A DNA stretch of 40,160 bases from Desulfovibrio sp. OttesenSCG-928-A18 (GCA_030267245.1 JAJDJN010000003.1:1-40160); one strand, 5' to 3'. Numbered from the stretch's first letter, positions 1 through 7,745 are shown. The notes: generated by a model from the sequence alone, not told the origin. Numbers and translations: made by a program.

Positions 1-205
1 GCATGGTTGGCCCGCAAGTGTCGCTCACTAATACCAAGAGGCAAGAAAATTAAGAGAGAAAAAGGAAGGGAGGCCATTTTGATCAAATCGTTCAGCCCAC
101 CGGGGTTTATTTGTGGCGGATTTGCCATAATTGGCGGGTTGAAAGCCATGCGCCTGCGGCGCAGCCAATGAGAGGGAAGAATGATTCGAGTTCTTGCGCG
201 GTATC

Positions 206-240
206 TTGACTTTGTCAGAAACTAGTATATATTTCTGACA
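206..240 (+). promoter_or_regulatory. Promoter and probable operator of the AbiE-like operon
   Basis: A -35-like TTGACT (206-211) and a TATATT -10 (228-233) are separated by 16 bp. A perfect 9-bp inverted repeat, TGTCAGAAA (213-221) and TTTCTGACA (232-240) with a 10-bp spacer, covers the spacer and the -10. It ends 13 bp before the first start codon. AbiEi antitoxins are known to autorepress by binding inverted repeats in their own promoter, so this is the natural candidate operator. The repeat is seen directly; its regulatory role is inferred. The preceding bases 1-205 hold only a short GC hairpin (149-163) and no convincing gene. Confidence 0.65.
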
Positions 241-253
241 TAAGAGGTGTAAC

Positions 254-850
254 ATGACTTCGCTTGCCCAACATATACTGACCAAAGCCAACCAGTTACC
301 CGAAGGCGGAGTATTTTCGCCCAAAGAATTTTTGCACTTGGGGAGTCGGGACGCTGTTGATCAAACATTTACACGTCTGCTGAAGGAAAATAAGTTGCTG
401 CGCGTAGGGAGAGGACTGTATACGCTTCCCTTACAAGGGCGCTTCGGTTCTCGTCCGCCATCGCCGGAGCGGCTGCTTGCGGCCCTGACGGAAAAAACCG
501 GCGAAACTGTGGTGTCACATGGCGCGGCGGCTGCAAACCGCCTTGGCCTGACTACGCAAGTACCTGTTCGTGAGATTTTTTTGACTTCAGGCCGGAGTCG
601 CACTTTACGGCTAGGCTCTCGCGTTCTGGAAATCAAACATGCACCGCATTGGCAGTTGCTACTTGGAGAAAGTTCCGGGGGAGCATTGCTTCGGGCCTTG
701 GCTTGGCTTGGGCCGGAACAGGCAGAAGAAGTTATGCCGCAAGTACATGAAATGATCCCCGCCCAAGAATGGGAAGCGGTAGCCGCTGTACGCTCTGAGT
801 TGCCATCCTGGTTGGCCAAAACTGTGAGCCGAGTAGAACAACATGCTTGA
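254..850 (+). CDS. AbiEi-like antitoxin (DUF6088-type winged-helix protein)
   Basis: This 198-aa protein has an N-terminal winged-helix region of about 65 residues: HILTKANQLPEGGVFSPKEF, then a recognition-helix-like stretch and the wing RVGRGLYTLP. The rest resembles the C-terminal part of DUF6088/AbiEi proteins (VVSHGAAAANRLGL, then EIFLTSGRSRTLRLG). In type IV toxin-antitoxin systems such proteins neutralise AbiEii without forming a stable complex and repress the operon. The ATG follows AAGAGG at a good distance, just after an inverted-repeat operator candidate. The stop overlaps the next gene by 8 bp, which indicates tight coupling. The family assignment comes from sequence pattern and neighbour; the antitoxin role is inferred. 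Confidence 0.8.
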   Translation: MTSLAQHILTKANQLPEGGVFSPKEFLHLGSRDAVDQTFTRLLKENKLLRVGRGLYTLPLQGRFGSRPPSPERLLAALTEKTGETVVSHGAAAANRLGLTTQVPVREIFLTSGRSRTLRLGSRVLEIKHAPHWQLLLGESSGGALLRALAWLGPEQAEEVMPQVHEMIPAQEWEAVAAVRSELPSWLAKTVSRVEQHA

Positions 851-1883
851 AACGTATTTCTCTCTCTCCATGGCAGATCAGGCCGAGCTTTTGGATACTG
901 CATCATCTCACTCCGGTCGCCCGGCCCATCTTCTTGAAAAAGACGTATGGGTTGTATGGACATTGTCCTGCCTTTTTTCTTCCGCCTTGGCGGATAGACT
1001 CACCTTCAAGGGGGGCACGTCACTTTCCAAGGCTTACAATGTCATTGACCGTTTTTCAGAAGATATTGACCTTACATGTGATATTCGTCGCCTACTGCCC
1101 GACATGGCCACGGAGCCGGAAGGTATTCCGCCTACTTCTAGCCAAGCCGCAAAATGGACGAAAGCTGTACGTTCCCGTTTGCCTCAATGGATTGAAGACA
1201 GCGTTATTCCAGTTATTCAGACGGCTTTGGCCGATAGCGACATGGTGGCCGCTCTCGATATAACCGGCAAAGATAGTGACAGTATTCTTGTAAAATATCC
1301 GCCGTTACGACAAGGAACAGGGTATGTCGCTCCGCATATCCGGTTGGAATTCGGAGCAAGGTCTACCGGAGAACCCTGCGAGGTTTTGCCGGTCGTTTGC
1401 GATCTTGCGCCGCTGATGCCTGAAATTATGTTTCCCGAGGCGCGGCCACGGGTCATGAAGATGGAGCGCACTTTTTGGGAAAAGGCTACCGCCATCCATG
1501 TTTTTTGCCGACAGGCCAAGATGCGCGGCAACCGTTTTGCCAGGCACTGGCACGATCTTTTGCGTCTGGCTGCAACCGAACGTATCCAGACCTCACTTGC
1601 GGATAAATCTTGGTTGGAACAAGTTGTTCGGCATAAAACAATGTTTTTTCAGGAAAAAGATCAATCCGGAGTACCCATTGACTACCAGGAATGCTTGACT
1701 GGACATTTATGCCTTGTGCCTGATGGGGTAGCGTGTGAAACTCTACGCGAAGACTATAACAGCATGATTCAGGATGGCATTTTACTGGCGCAGGCTCTAG
1801 AGTTTGACGTTGTTCTGGAGCAATGTACCCGCCTACAGACAATGATTAATTCTGACAACACCAATAGTGAGATTTTGCCGTGA
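843..1883 (+). CDS. AbiEii/AbiGii-family nucleotidyltransferase toxin
   Basis: This 346-aa protein has the hallmark motifs of the AbiEii group of DNA polymerase beta-like nucleotidyltransferases. KGGTS (residues 56-60) is the GS-type motif, and SEDIDL (E73, D74, D76) supplies the metal-binding acidic residues. MERTFWEKATAIH further on matches the conserved Lys/helical motif. AbiEii toxins of known function transfer nucleotides to tRNA or other targets and cause growth arrest or abortive infection. All catalytic motifs look intact. The start ATG lies inside the end of the antitoxin gene, and the stop overlaps the next start as GTGA. Two partners are normal for AbiE; the third co-transcribed gene here is not. 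Confidence 0.87.
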   Translation: MLETYFSLSMADQAELLDTASSHSGRPAHLLEKDVWVVWTLSCLFSSALADRLTFKGGTSLSKAYNVIDRFSEDIDLTCDIRRLLPDMATEPEGIPPTSSQAAKWTKAVRSRLPQWIEDSVIPVIQTALADSDMVAALDITGKDSDSILVKYPPLRQGTGYVAPHIRLEFGARSTGEPCEVLPVVCDLAPLMPEIMFPEARPRVMKMERTFWEKATAIHVFCRQAKMRGNRFARHWHDLLRLAATERIQTSLADKSWLEQVVRHKTMFFQEKDQSGVPIDYQECLTGHLCLVPDGVACETLREDYNSMIQDGILLAQALEFDVVLEQCTRLQTMINSDNTNSEILP

Positions 1884-3976
1884 GCTTGACTACAAACTTA
1901 GCAGGTAGATTGCGGAACACTCCCCTCCCAAGAACACATGCGCTGTTTCCGTTGTTTGAAGCGGTCGTAAACTCTATTCATGCGTGTGAAGATGGCACTG
2001 GAAAGTCTATTGAAGGTAGCTCAATAGCTGTCCATATTTTACGCGACTCCAAAGAGGCTTTTCAAGCCAACCTGCTTAATGATGAACCTCGAAAAACAGG
2101 GGTAGAGGCTTTGCCCGAAATAAAGGGCTTCAGAATTGTAGACAACGGAGTTGGCTTTAATGATGAAAATATGGAATCATTCAAGACTCTTGACAGCGAT
2201 TACAAAGAAGAAAAAGGCTGCCGGGGAGTAGGCAGGCTCCTATGGCTTAAAGCCTTTAAAACAGTTGAAGTATTGAGTCGCTATACAGAATATGATGGCA
2301 ACATACGGCAACGAAATTTTTCTTTTAGCAAAGAGGGGGTCATGCCTCCCTCCCCAGAGGGAAAATCAACTACGTCAGTCAATACACAAACAACGGTTAC
2401 TATGTCAGATTTTTACCCTGCATATAGAAAGTATGCGCCAAAAACAATTCATAAAATTTCCGAACTATTGCTTGAACATTGTCTTTGGTACTTTATCCGT
2501 GAAGGCGGAAGACCGCATATAAGGCTTATTGATGGTGATGAGAGCGTTGAGCTGGACGCTTTGTTTGATAGCTATACGCTTGGTAATGTTGAGTATGACA
2601 ATGCAGATATTGGTAGCTATAGATTTGAATTGACATATATAAAGGCTCGAAATCCTAGTTTAAGTAATCATGAGATTTGTTATTGCGCTGCAAGTCGCCT
2701 TGTGAAAAAGGTTAATATAACAAATAAAATTCCTGGATTATATAAACGCATCACAGATAGTCATGGCGCATTCGCTTATATGTGTTTTGTTACATCATCC
2801 TTTTTAGATGAACGTGTTCGTTCTGAACGAACAGGGTTTGATATAGAAGATAGTAGACAGGAGAATGAACATAGCCAATCTTCATTATTCAATACTGATG
2901 ACGGTGCTCTCGACGATGATGTGGTATTTGACGACATCGACAAAGTTGTTTTGGAGAAAATTTCCGAAAGAATTGGAGATACGCTTGAAGCAAGTCAGCA
3001 AACAGGGAGACAACGGGTAGAGCAGTTTGTTGATAATAATGCACCAAAATATAAATCGATAATGCGTCACTATCCGAATCTGTCTGTGGACCCAGATACA
3101 ACAGACAGGGAATTAGACATCCTATTGTATAAAAGACTTTCCGATCTTGAAGTAAAAGTAATATCAAAAGGACACGAACTGTCTATTCCTAAAGAAGGTG
3201 AGCCTTTTGAAGATTATAGCAAAAGATTACATGACTACCTCTCTATGGTCAGCGATATAAAAATGGCAGACCTAGCCAACTATGTATCTCATAGAAAAGT
3301 GGTATTAGATTTTTTTGAAGAGGTTATCCAACAGCATAGGGATGGAAAATATTCACAAGAGAATATTGTTCACAGGCTTATAATGCCAATGCAGGTTGAG
3401 TCGGATGAAATTAAACTTGAGAGTGCAAATCTATGGCTTATTGATGAGCGTCTAGCGTTTCATAATTATTTAGCATCCGACAAGACTTTAAAGTCGATGC
3501 CCATAACAGATTCTGAAGAAACTGTCAGGCCAGATATAGTTTCTCTCGGTGTGTACGACAATCCATTGTTAGTCAATAATGGCAAACAGCTTCCTTTGGC
3601 TAGTATCACCGTTGTCGAAATAAAACGACCTATGCGCAATGATTTTTCTGAAGGCGAGGCTGATAACCCCATCGAGCAAGCTTTGGCATATGTGAAAAAA
3701 ATCCGTGCAGGTGAAACAAAAACAAAAGATGGGCGGATAATTCCCCAGTCTGAATCTATCCCTGCTTTCTGCTATATTCTTGCAGACTTGACTCCTACCA
3801 TGGAAACTCGTGCGCAAAACGCAGGGTTGACGGTTACAAGCGATCATATGGGATATTTTGGTTATAACCCTGCTCGCAATGCCTATATTGAAGTTATTGG
3901 CTTCGACAGATTAATCACTGCGGCCAAGGAAAGAAACAAAGCATTTTTTGATAGGCTTGGACTGCCTTCAAATTAA
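1880..3976 (+). CDS. GHKL ATPase with PD-(D/E)XK-like C-terminal domain, AbiE-linked
   Basis: This 698-aa protein starts at a GTG overlapping the AbiEii stop (GTGA), so it is probably translationally coupled. The N-terminus shows a GHKL (Hsp90/MutL/histidine-kinase) ATP-binding fold: the N-box with E27 and N31 (FEAVVNSIHAC), the G1 box D88-N89-G90 (IVDNGVGFND), and a glycine-rich GCRGVGRLLWLKAF near residues 113-126. No phosphoacceptor His box is evident, so it is not a typical sensor kinase. The C-terminal 150 residues contain D552, then VVEIKRP (E580, K582), the D-x(n)-E-x-K spacing of PD-(D/E)XK nucleases. The ATP-binding motifs are clear and the nuclease call is tentative. Codon use is AT-richer than in the two genes upstream, especially from 2400 to 3500. 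A defence role is inferred from the neighbours. Confidence 0.75.
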   Translation: MSLTTNLAGRLRNTPLPRTHALFPLFEAVVNSIHACEDGTGKSIEGSSIAVHILRDSKEAFQANLLNDEPRKTGVEALPEIKGFRIVDNGVGFNDENMESFKTLDSDYKEEKGCRGVGRLLWLKAFKTVEVLSRYTEYDGNIRQRNFSFSKEGVMPPSPEGKSTTSVNTQTTVTMSDFYPAYRKYAPKTIHKISELLLEHCLWYFIREGGRPHIRLIDGDESVELDALFDSYTLGNVEYDNADIGSYRFELTYIKARNPSLSNHEICYCAASRLVKKVNITNKIPGLYKRITDSHGAFAYMCFVTSSFLDERVRSERTGFDIEDSRQENEHSQSSLFNTDDGALDDDVVFDDIDKVVLEKISERIGDTLEASQQTGRQRVEQFVDNNAPKYKSIMRHYPNLSVDPDTTDRELDILLYKRLSDLEVKVISKGHELSIPKEGEPFEDYSKRLHDYLSMVSDIKMADLANYVSHRKVVLDFFEEVIQQHRDGKYSQENIVHRLIMPMQVESDEIKLESANLWLIDERLAFHNYLASDKTLKSMPITDSEETVRPDIVSLGVYDNPLLVNNGKQLPLASITVVEIKRPMRNDFSEGEADNPIEQALAYVKKIRAGETKTKDGRIIPQSESIPAFCYILADLTPTMETRAQNAGLTVTSDHMGYFGYNPARNAYIEVIGFDRLITAAKERNKAFFDRLGLPSN

Positions 3977-4033
3977 CTAGACGGTCTGCCCATCCAAAGG
4001 GTTATGCCATAAGCGTGACATTTGATTTTTACT

Positions 4034-4063
4034 AAAGGGCATCTATACGTATAGCACGCCCTT
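4034..4063. terminator. Hairpin downstream of the ATPase gene
   Basis: AAGGGC (4035-4040) pairs with GCCCTT (4058-4063) around an internal perfect palindrome, CTATACGTATAG (4043-4054). It lies about 60 bp after the ATPase stop, where a terminator would be expected, but no run of T follows on either strand. It may therefore be a Rho-independent terminator of weak type or a protein-binding palindrome. Confidence 0.4.
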
Positions 4064-4211
4064 ATGTGTCAAACGTATCATGATTGTATTACAAGATTAT
4101 CTCTTTCATGTGCATCTTGTGTCGCACTCATGAATTGTCGCATGCTATCATAATAAAAATACAAAATAACGCATACTGCTATATGAATGTGTGTCTTAAT
4201 TTGCATTCATA

Positions 4212-4220
4212 TGCTATAAT
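4212..4220 (+). promoter_or_regulatory. Extended -10 promoter for the mobilisation operon
   Basis: The sequence TGCTATAAT is a perfect extended -10 (TG at 4212-4213, TATAAT at 4215-4220). It lies just upstream of oriT and 128 bp before the first gene of the transglycosylase-traJ-traI operon. No good -35 is visible, which is usual for extended -10 promoters. Transcripts would run through the oriT inverted repeat, so relaxosome proteins bound there could repress it, as in RP4. That last point is inference. Confidence 0.55.
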
Positions 4221-4232
4221 TTTGCTGGCTTT

Positions 4233-4323
4233 CGAGGACAGGACAAGCGAGGTAGGCCCACCTGATTGGTGTTCCTACTCACGTCCTGCCCATGCGGGGC
4301 TGACTTATTCGCTTCGCTCAACG
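4233..4323. other. oriT: Origin of transfer (oriT) of RP4/IncP type
   Basis: The region aligns with my memory of the RP4 oriT read on the traJ-sense strand. Shared blocks occur in the same order: GTAGGCCCACC (4252-4262), GGTGTTCCT (4268-4276), TTATTCGC (4305-4312) and CTCAACG (4317-4323). The first two blocks form the arms of the inverted repeat next to nic. On the - strand the sequence adjacent to the repeat is TTGTCCTG followed by TCC, matching the IncP nic core (TATCCTG then C). Nicking is therefore predicted on the - strand between 4239 and 4238, with 5'-first transfer toward position 1. A matching traJ-traI pair lies immediately downstream. The exact nick is inferred by analogy. Confidence 0.85.
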
Positions 4324-4347
4324 TAAATTCCAAGAGGTTTTGACTCC

Positions 4348-4926
4348 ATGAAAAGAAAGATTGCCCTGGCCCTGGCTTTACTCTTGTTTTCTGTTCCCAA
4401 CTTCGCCGAAGCGGAGGAACCGCCGCCAGCTCTGGTCAAAGCCATAGCCCGGCAGGAATCCGGGCTGAATCCCTTGGCCATCAATATCGCCGGGAAGTCA
4501 TACTATCCAGGCACACGAGAAGAGGCGGAACGGTTGATCCGGGAAGCCCTGGCAGCCGGGAAGTCATTTGATGTCGGCAAGATGCAGATAAACAGCTGGT
4601 GGATGAAGCGTTTTACTATTGATCCCATTTCCTTGCTCGATCCGGACGTGAACGAGGCCTGGGGCAAACACATATTGGCCGAAGAAATCACCCGACACGG
4701 CCTGAACTGGCAGGCTGTAGGAAAGTACCATTCACCTGATCCGGAGCGCGGCAGGCGGTACGCCTGGCTCGTTTATCGTCATTACGCAGGCCAAAGCGCC
4801 TCCCACAAGGAGGCTCCTCGTGCCCAGCAAAAAACAAGTCATCAAAATATATCTGACACCGGAGGAGTTTGGAGAAATCCGAGCATCAGCCGACCGGGCC
4901 GGATTATCACTCTCGACCTTCAGTAA
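4348..4926 (+). CDS. VirB1/TrbN-like lytic transglycosylase (conjugation-associated)
   Basis: This 192-aa protein has a Sec signal peptide (MKRKIALALALLLFSVPNF, cleavage after AEA). It is followed by an SLT-type domain: the catalytic-Glu motif IARQESGLNPLA, then DVGKMQINSWW and the conserved AVGKYHSPDP. Such enzymes open the peptidoglycan to let a type IV secretion channel assemble. The ATG follows AAGAGG at a slightly long spacing. The end is odd: the last 35 residues run through the start of traJ for 107 bp in another frame and are not SLT-like, so the native stop may have been lost. It is the first gene of the mobilisation operon. Confidence 0.82.
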   Translation: MKRKIALALALLLFSVPNFAEAEEPPPALVKAIARQESGLNPLAINIAGKSYYPGTREEAERLIREALAAGKSFDVGKMQINSWWMKRFTIDPISLLDPDVNEAWGKHILAEEITRHGLNWQAVGKYHSPDPERGRRYAWLVYRHYAGQSASHKEAPRAQQKTSHQNISDTGGVWRNPSISRPGRIITLDLQ

Positions 4927-5137
4927 GCTCGTTTGTCTTGGCTTTGTCGTGCCCAGCCTGGAGCATCAGGAAGCCCGCCTGGAACTTCGCCGCCTCAAAG
5001 GCGATCTTGGCCGCTTGGGCGGCCTGGTCAAACAGGCGCTGGCCAACGGAGCTGACCGGCAGACCGTTCACCGGCTCCTGCATGAACTGGATGCCCGGCA
5101 GCGTGAAGTGCAGGCAGCTGTGGGACGGATACGATAA
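4820..5137 (+). CDS. traJ: TraJ-like relaxosome accessory protein
   Basis: This 105-aa protein starts at a GTG behind an excellent AAGGAGG. It resembles RP4 TraJ along its length: an N-terminal segment (KQVIKIYLTPEEFGEIRASA), the helix AGLSLSTFSKLV, the signature KGDLGRLGGLVKQAL, and a C-terminal helical segment. TraJ of RP4 binds the arm of the inverted repeat next to nic and recruits TraI to oriT. A matching repeat lies about 540 bp upstream, and the next gene is the cognate relaxase, overlapping as TAATG. In RP4 oriT directly precedes traJ, whereas here the transglycosylase gene has been inserted between them. Confidence 0.9.
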   Translation: MPSKKQVIKIYLTPEEFGEIRASADRAGLSLSTFSKLVCLGFVVPSLEHQEARLELRRLKGDLGRLGGLVKQALANGADRQTVHRLLHELDARQREVQAAVGRIR

Positions 5138-6174
5138 TGATCAGCAAGCGCGTATTCATAAAAGCGAACAATGACAATTACACCCGCCTTGCCGCCTACA
5201 TAGCCGAAGTTGGGCCTGCCGGTGAAAAGTGCCTTGCGAACTGGTGCGAGGGGATGCTCGGCGGTGAGGATTACGCGGAGGGTATTGCCGAGGCCCAGGA
5301 TGTACAGACTCGGAATACCCGTGCAGCCAGCAAGACCTATCACCTGGTTGTCAGCTTCAGACCGGAGGACGAGGCGAAGCTGACGCCGGAGCTTTTCAAG
5401 GCCATTGAGGCGCGGTTCGCTTCCGCTCTCGGATACGCCGACCATCAGCGACATTGCGGCGTTCACAAAAATACGGCCAACCTGCACATGCACGTCGCCT
5501 ACAACATGATCCATCCCGAAAAATATACCTGTCACAAGGAGTTTCGCGATTTCTGGGTACGCGACAAGGTATGCCGGGCCATTGAGCGCGATTTCGGCTT
5601 GACGGTGGATAATGGCATTGAACTGAATTCTTCCGCCCAGGATTTGAACCACCAGCGTGACAACGAAAAAGCGCGGCTTGTGGAGGCCCACACCGGCCAG
5701 CAGTCCTTTGATTCCTACGCCAAGGAACACCGGGAAGAGAGACTGCGTTCTCTGGAGGCAGCTACATCCTGGCAGGATCTGCACACGACTCTGGCCGAAC
5801 ACGGCATGGAGATAAAACCCCACGGTAACGGCCTGGCCATCAAAGACCGGCACAGCAGAAAGGCGGCTCACGCCATCAAGGCCAGCGCCCTGGATAGAAG
5901 CCTCTCTATGAAGAAACTGGAGGCGCGATTCGGCGCATATCAGGCTCCGCAAAGCATGGAACAGATCCAGGAGCGGAATCGTTACAGCACCGCGCCGCTG
6001 CATCGCTCTCCGGAGCGCGGCCAACTCTTTGCCGAGTACCAAACCGGAATTGAGGCTCGCAAGACGACCCTACAAACCGTCAAGGAACAGGAAGAGGCCG
6101 CCCTTGCCGCCACCAGGGCAGACCACGGCAAAAGGCGCACCGAGCTCGCCACGGAAGAAAAACAGCCCGGTTGA
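5137..6174 (+). CDS. traI: TraI relaxase (MOBP, IncP-type), 3'-truncated
   Basis: This 345-aa ORF aligns with the N-terminal catalytic part of RP4 TraI. The nicking tyrosine is Y21 in RLAAYIAE, and the metal-binding histidines lie in HKNTANLHMHVAYN, followed by IHP. The relaxase nicks oriT and leads the strand into the recipient. RP4 TraI is over 700 residues; here genuine similarity should stop near 6107 (after the KEQEEAALAA region), where the sequence joins a foreign - strand hydrolase gene. The final 20 or so residues are read from that gene's antisense and are chance sequence. The nicking domain looks whole, so nicking in trans or in cis is still conceivable. The start overlaps the traJ stop (TAATG). 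Confidence 0.87.
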   Translation: MISKRVFIKANNDNYTRLAAYIAEVGPAGEKCLANWCEGMLGGEDYAEGIAEAQDVQTRNTRAASKTYHLVVSFRPEDEAKLTPELFKAIEARFASALGYADHQRHCGVHKNTANLHMHVAYNMIHPEKYTCHKEFRDFWVRDKVCRAIERDFGLTVDNGIELNSSAQDLNHQRDNEKARLVEAHTGQQSFDSYAKEHREERLRSLEAATSWQDLHTTLAEHGMEIKPHGNGLAIKDRHSRKAAHAIKASALDRSLSMKKLEARFGAYQAPQSMEQIQERNRYSTAPLHRSPERGQLFAEYQTGIEARKTTLQTVKEQEEAALAATRADHGKRRTELATEEKQPG

Positions 6175-6558
6175 TGCTTTTGTCGGATCGGATCGCTTTT
6201 GCTGCTCCGAATAGAAATCATAAAAGATTGTTTTTCCTGCGGCGGCATCGTCAACCATATGATTGAGCCCGGCCAGAACCGTGTCTACATCCACAGAGCC
6301 ATGATAGGGCAACAGCGAATGAATACGGCTTATAGGCAGGCTCAGGTTGGAAACGTCACCATCTCGCGTCAGCAGATGTTGGCCGAATCCCTTGAACGCC
6401 GGATGCTCCATGAGTATCTGAATGGTGTCACCGGCTTTTATATGGGGATATTTATTCATGTCCTCCGCTGCCCGCGCCGAGTTCATTGAGAGCTGGAGCG
6501 CCAGTATGGCTGCCAGCAAGAAGGCAATCCGCCAGGAAAACAAACACGATCTCAGCAT
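6070..6558 (-). pseudogene. Alpha/beta hydrolase, N-terminal fragment
   Basis: This 162-aa reading frame begins with a signal peptide (IAFLLAAILALQLSMNSARA, cleaved before AED). It reaches STGLFFFRGELGAPFAVVCP then GGG, which is the first strand and oxyanion region of exported esterase/lipase-type alpha/beta hydrolases. Family members continue for about 200 more residues with a nucleophilic Ser and catalytic His. Here the gene stops being hydrolase-like at about 6108 and the last 13 residues come from antisense traI. No catalytic residues remain, so it is almost certainly non-functional. It is the last gene of the leftward cargo cluster. Confidence 0.7.
6100..6116. other. Recombination junction between the relaxase and cargo-island genes
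   Basis: At about 6107 the + strand stops coding for plausible relaxase sequence. At the same point the - strand hydrolase-like gene ends its recognisable reading (APFAVVCPGGG) and runs into antisense relaxase. Two convergent genes are thus broken at one place. No transposon end, inverted repeat or target duplication is apparent there, which suggests illegitimate or micro-homology recombination at the GCCGCC-rich sequence. The position is estimated from where each protein stops looking like its family. Confidence 0.6.
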
Positions 6559-6573
6559 TGCGCTTTCCCTTTC

Positions 6574-7713
6574 CTAGTCGTTTGTTGCAGAGTTTTCCTT
6601 CCACCACTGCGAGAATCGGTGTTCCTCCGCATCGAGCGGAACCGGCTCACCGATTTTGGGAGTGAGCAAGGGAATCGGGCTGTGCTCCATTGTCCGCGTA
6701 AGCCGGATAAAAGGATCGTCCCAGGAATGCCGGGCAATGGAGAATTTGCCCGCATGGGCGGGGAGGAGCGATCCGGCCTGGAGGTCTGCCGTGGCCTGCA
6801 CAGCGTCTTCCGGCATCATGTGAACATAACGCCAGCCTTCATTGTATTGGCCGCTGTCCAGCACGGCCAGGTCGAACCCGCCGAAAGTTTCACCAGCGGC
6901 ACGAAAATGGGAGCCATATCCGCTATCGCCGCTGATATAAATTTTGCGTTCCTGGCTGATCAGGGCGTAAGCGGCCCACAAAGTTTTGTTGCGGGTCAAC
7001 GTTCGGCCAGAGTAGTGCCGCGCAGGCAGCGCGTGTATGGCCAGCCCGCTGTCGAGTTGAAGGACTTCATTCCAATCCATTTCAACAACGGAGCTTTCTG
7101 GGAAGCCCCAGCGTTCAAAATGGGCTCCAACTCCAAGGGGGCATATGGTTTTCGCTATTTTGCTTTTGAGCGCCATAACGGTTGGATAATCAAGGTGATC
7201 CCAATGGTCATGGGTGATCAGAAGGATGTCTATGTCGGGCATATCTGCGGTCGTGTATATATTCGTACCCGGAAACGCTTTATTCGCAAACGGGATAGGA
7301 GCCGCGTTGTCGCTGAATACCGGGTCAATCAGGATTCTGCGCCCGGCTATCTGCATGTAAAACGAAGAGTGCCCCAGCCAGATGACCGTATCGTCATTTC
7401 TATCCAGCCCAGCTAGGTCGGTTTTGACCGTGGGAATGGGGACTTCCGGCCTGGGACGGTCTTTTTCGGCTGTCAGGGAATTGAGCAACCGCCGCACAAC
7501 CCCTTTCTTCTCGATAGTCATGGTCGGGATTGGCTCCAGGTTGCGGAATTCGCCATCGCGGTAGTTTGGTGAGGCTTCAATTTTTTGGAGCCTCACTCCT
7601 TCCGGGAACGCTCCGAATTTTGCCGTGTGCATGTAGCCATAACCACCGCTGAAAAGGACAGCCGCAAGCAGTACAAGCCCGGTAAGCATTTTGAGAAACC
7701 GCCTTTTTATCAT
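6574..7713 (-). CDS. MBL-fold metallohydrolase (RomA/UlaG-like), membrane-anchored or exported
   Basis: This 379-aa protein starts with a hydrophobic signal or anchor (MLTGLVLLAAVLFSGGYGYM). The metallo-beta-lactamase core includes THDHWDHLD (the HxHxDH zinc motif), a following GVGAHFERWG, YISGDSGYGSHF (metal Asp) and LLPAHAGKFSIARH (late His). The region PNYRDGEFRN near the start is typical of the RomA group, whose relatives include phospholipase D-type and lactonase-type hydrolases. The substrate cannot be told. The ATG has AAGGAAAC upstream. It lies 15 bp upstream of the hydrolase fragment and probably belongs to the same leftward operon. Confidence 0.85.
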   Translation of the reverse strand: MIKRRFLKMLTGLVLLAAVLFSGGYGYMHTAKFGAFPEGVRLQKIEASPNYRDGEFRNLEPIPTMTIEKKGVVRRLLNSLTAEKDRPRPEVPIPTVKTDLAGLDRNDDTVIWLGHSSFYMQIAGRRILIDPVFSDNAAPIPFANKAFPGTNIYTTADMPDIDILLITHDHWDHLDYPTVMALKSKIAKTICPLGVGAHFERWGFPESSVVEMDWNEVLQLDSGLAIHALPARHYSGRTLTRNKTLWAAYALISQERKIYISGDSGYGSHFRAAGETFGGFDLAVLDSGQYNEGWRYVHMMPEDAVQATADLQAGSLLPAHAGKFSIARHSWDDPFIRLTRTMEHSPIPLLTPKIGEPVPLDAEEHRFSQWWKENSATND

Positions 7714-7745
7714 GCTGTTTCCTTACTGATTATTCTGAAAGCGGC

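Noticed and set aside
28-324. 98-codon frame on the - strand covering the AbiE promoter
   Set aside because: It overlaps a well-supported promoter and gene start, has no RBS and does not look like protein.
4284-4291. TCCTGCCC on the + strand, which looks exactly like an RP4 nic core
   Set aside because: The longer conserved blocks align with RP4 only if nic is on the - strand at 4238/4239. The + strand copy is the opposite arm of the extended inverted repeat. It remains a second possibility.
4084-4326. 80-codon + strand frame between the ATPase and the transglycosylase
   Set aside because: It runs through the promoter and oriT, and its sequence is low-complexity and without an RBS.
5068-6042. 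324-codon - strand frame opposite traI
   Set aside because: It is a shadow of the GC-rich relaxase gene, which has clear catalytic motifs.
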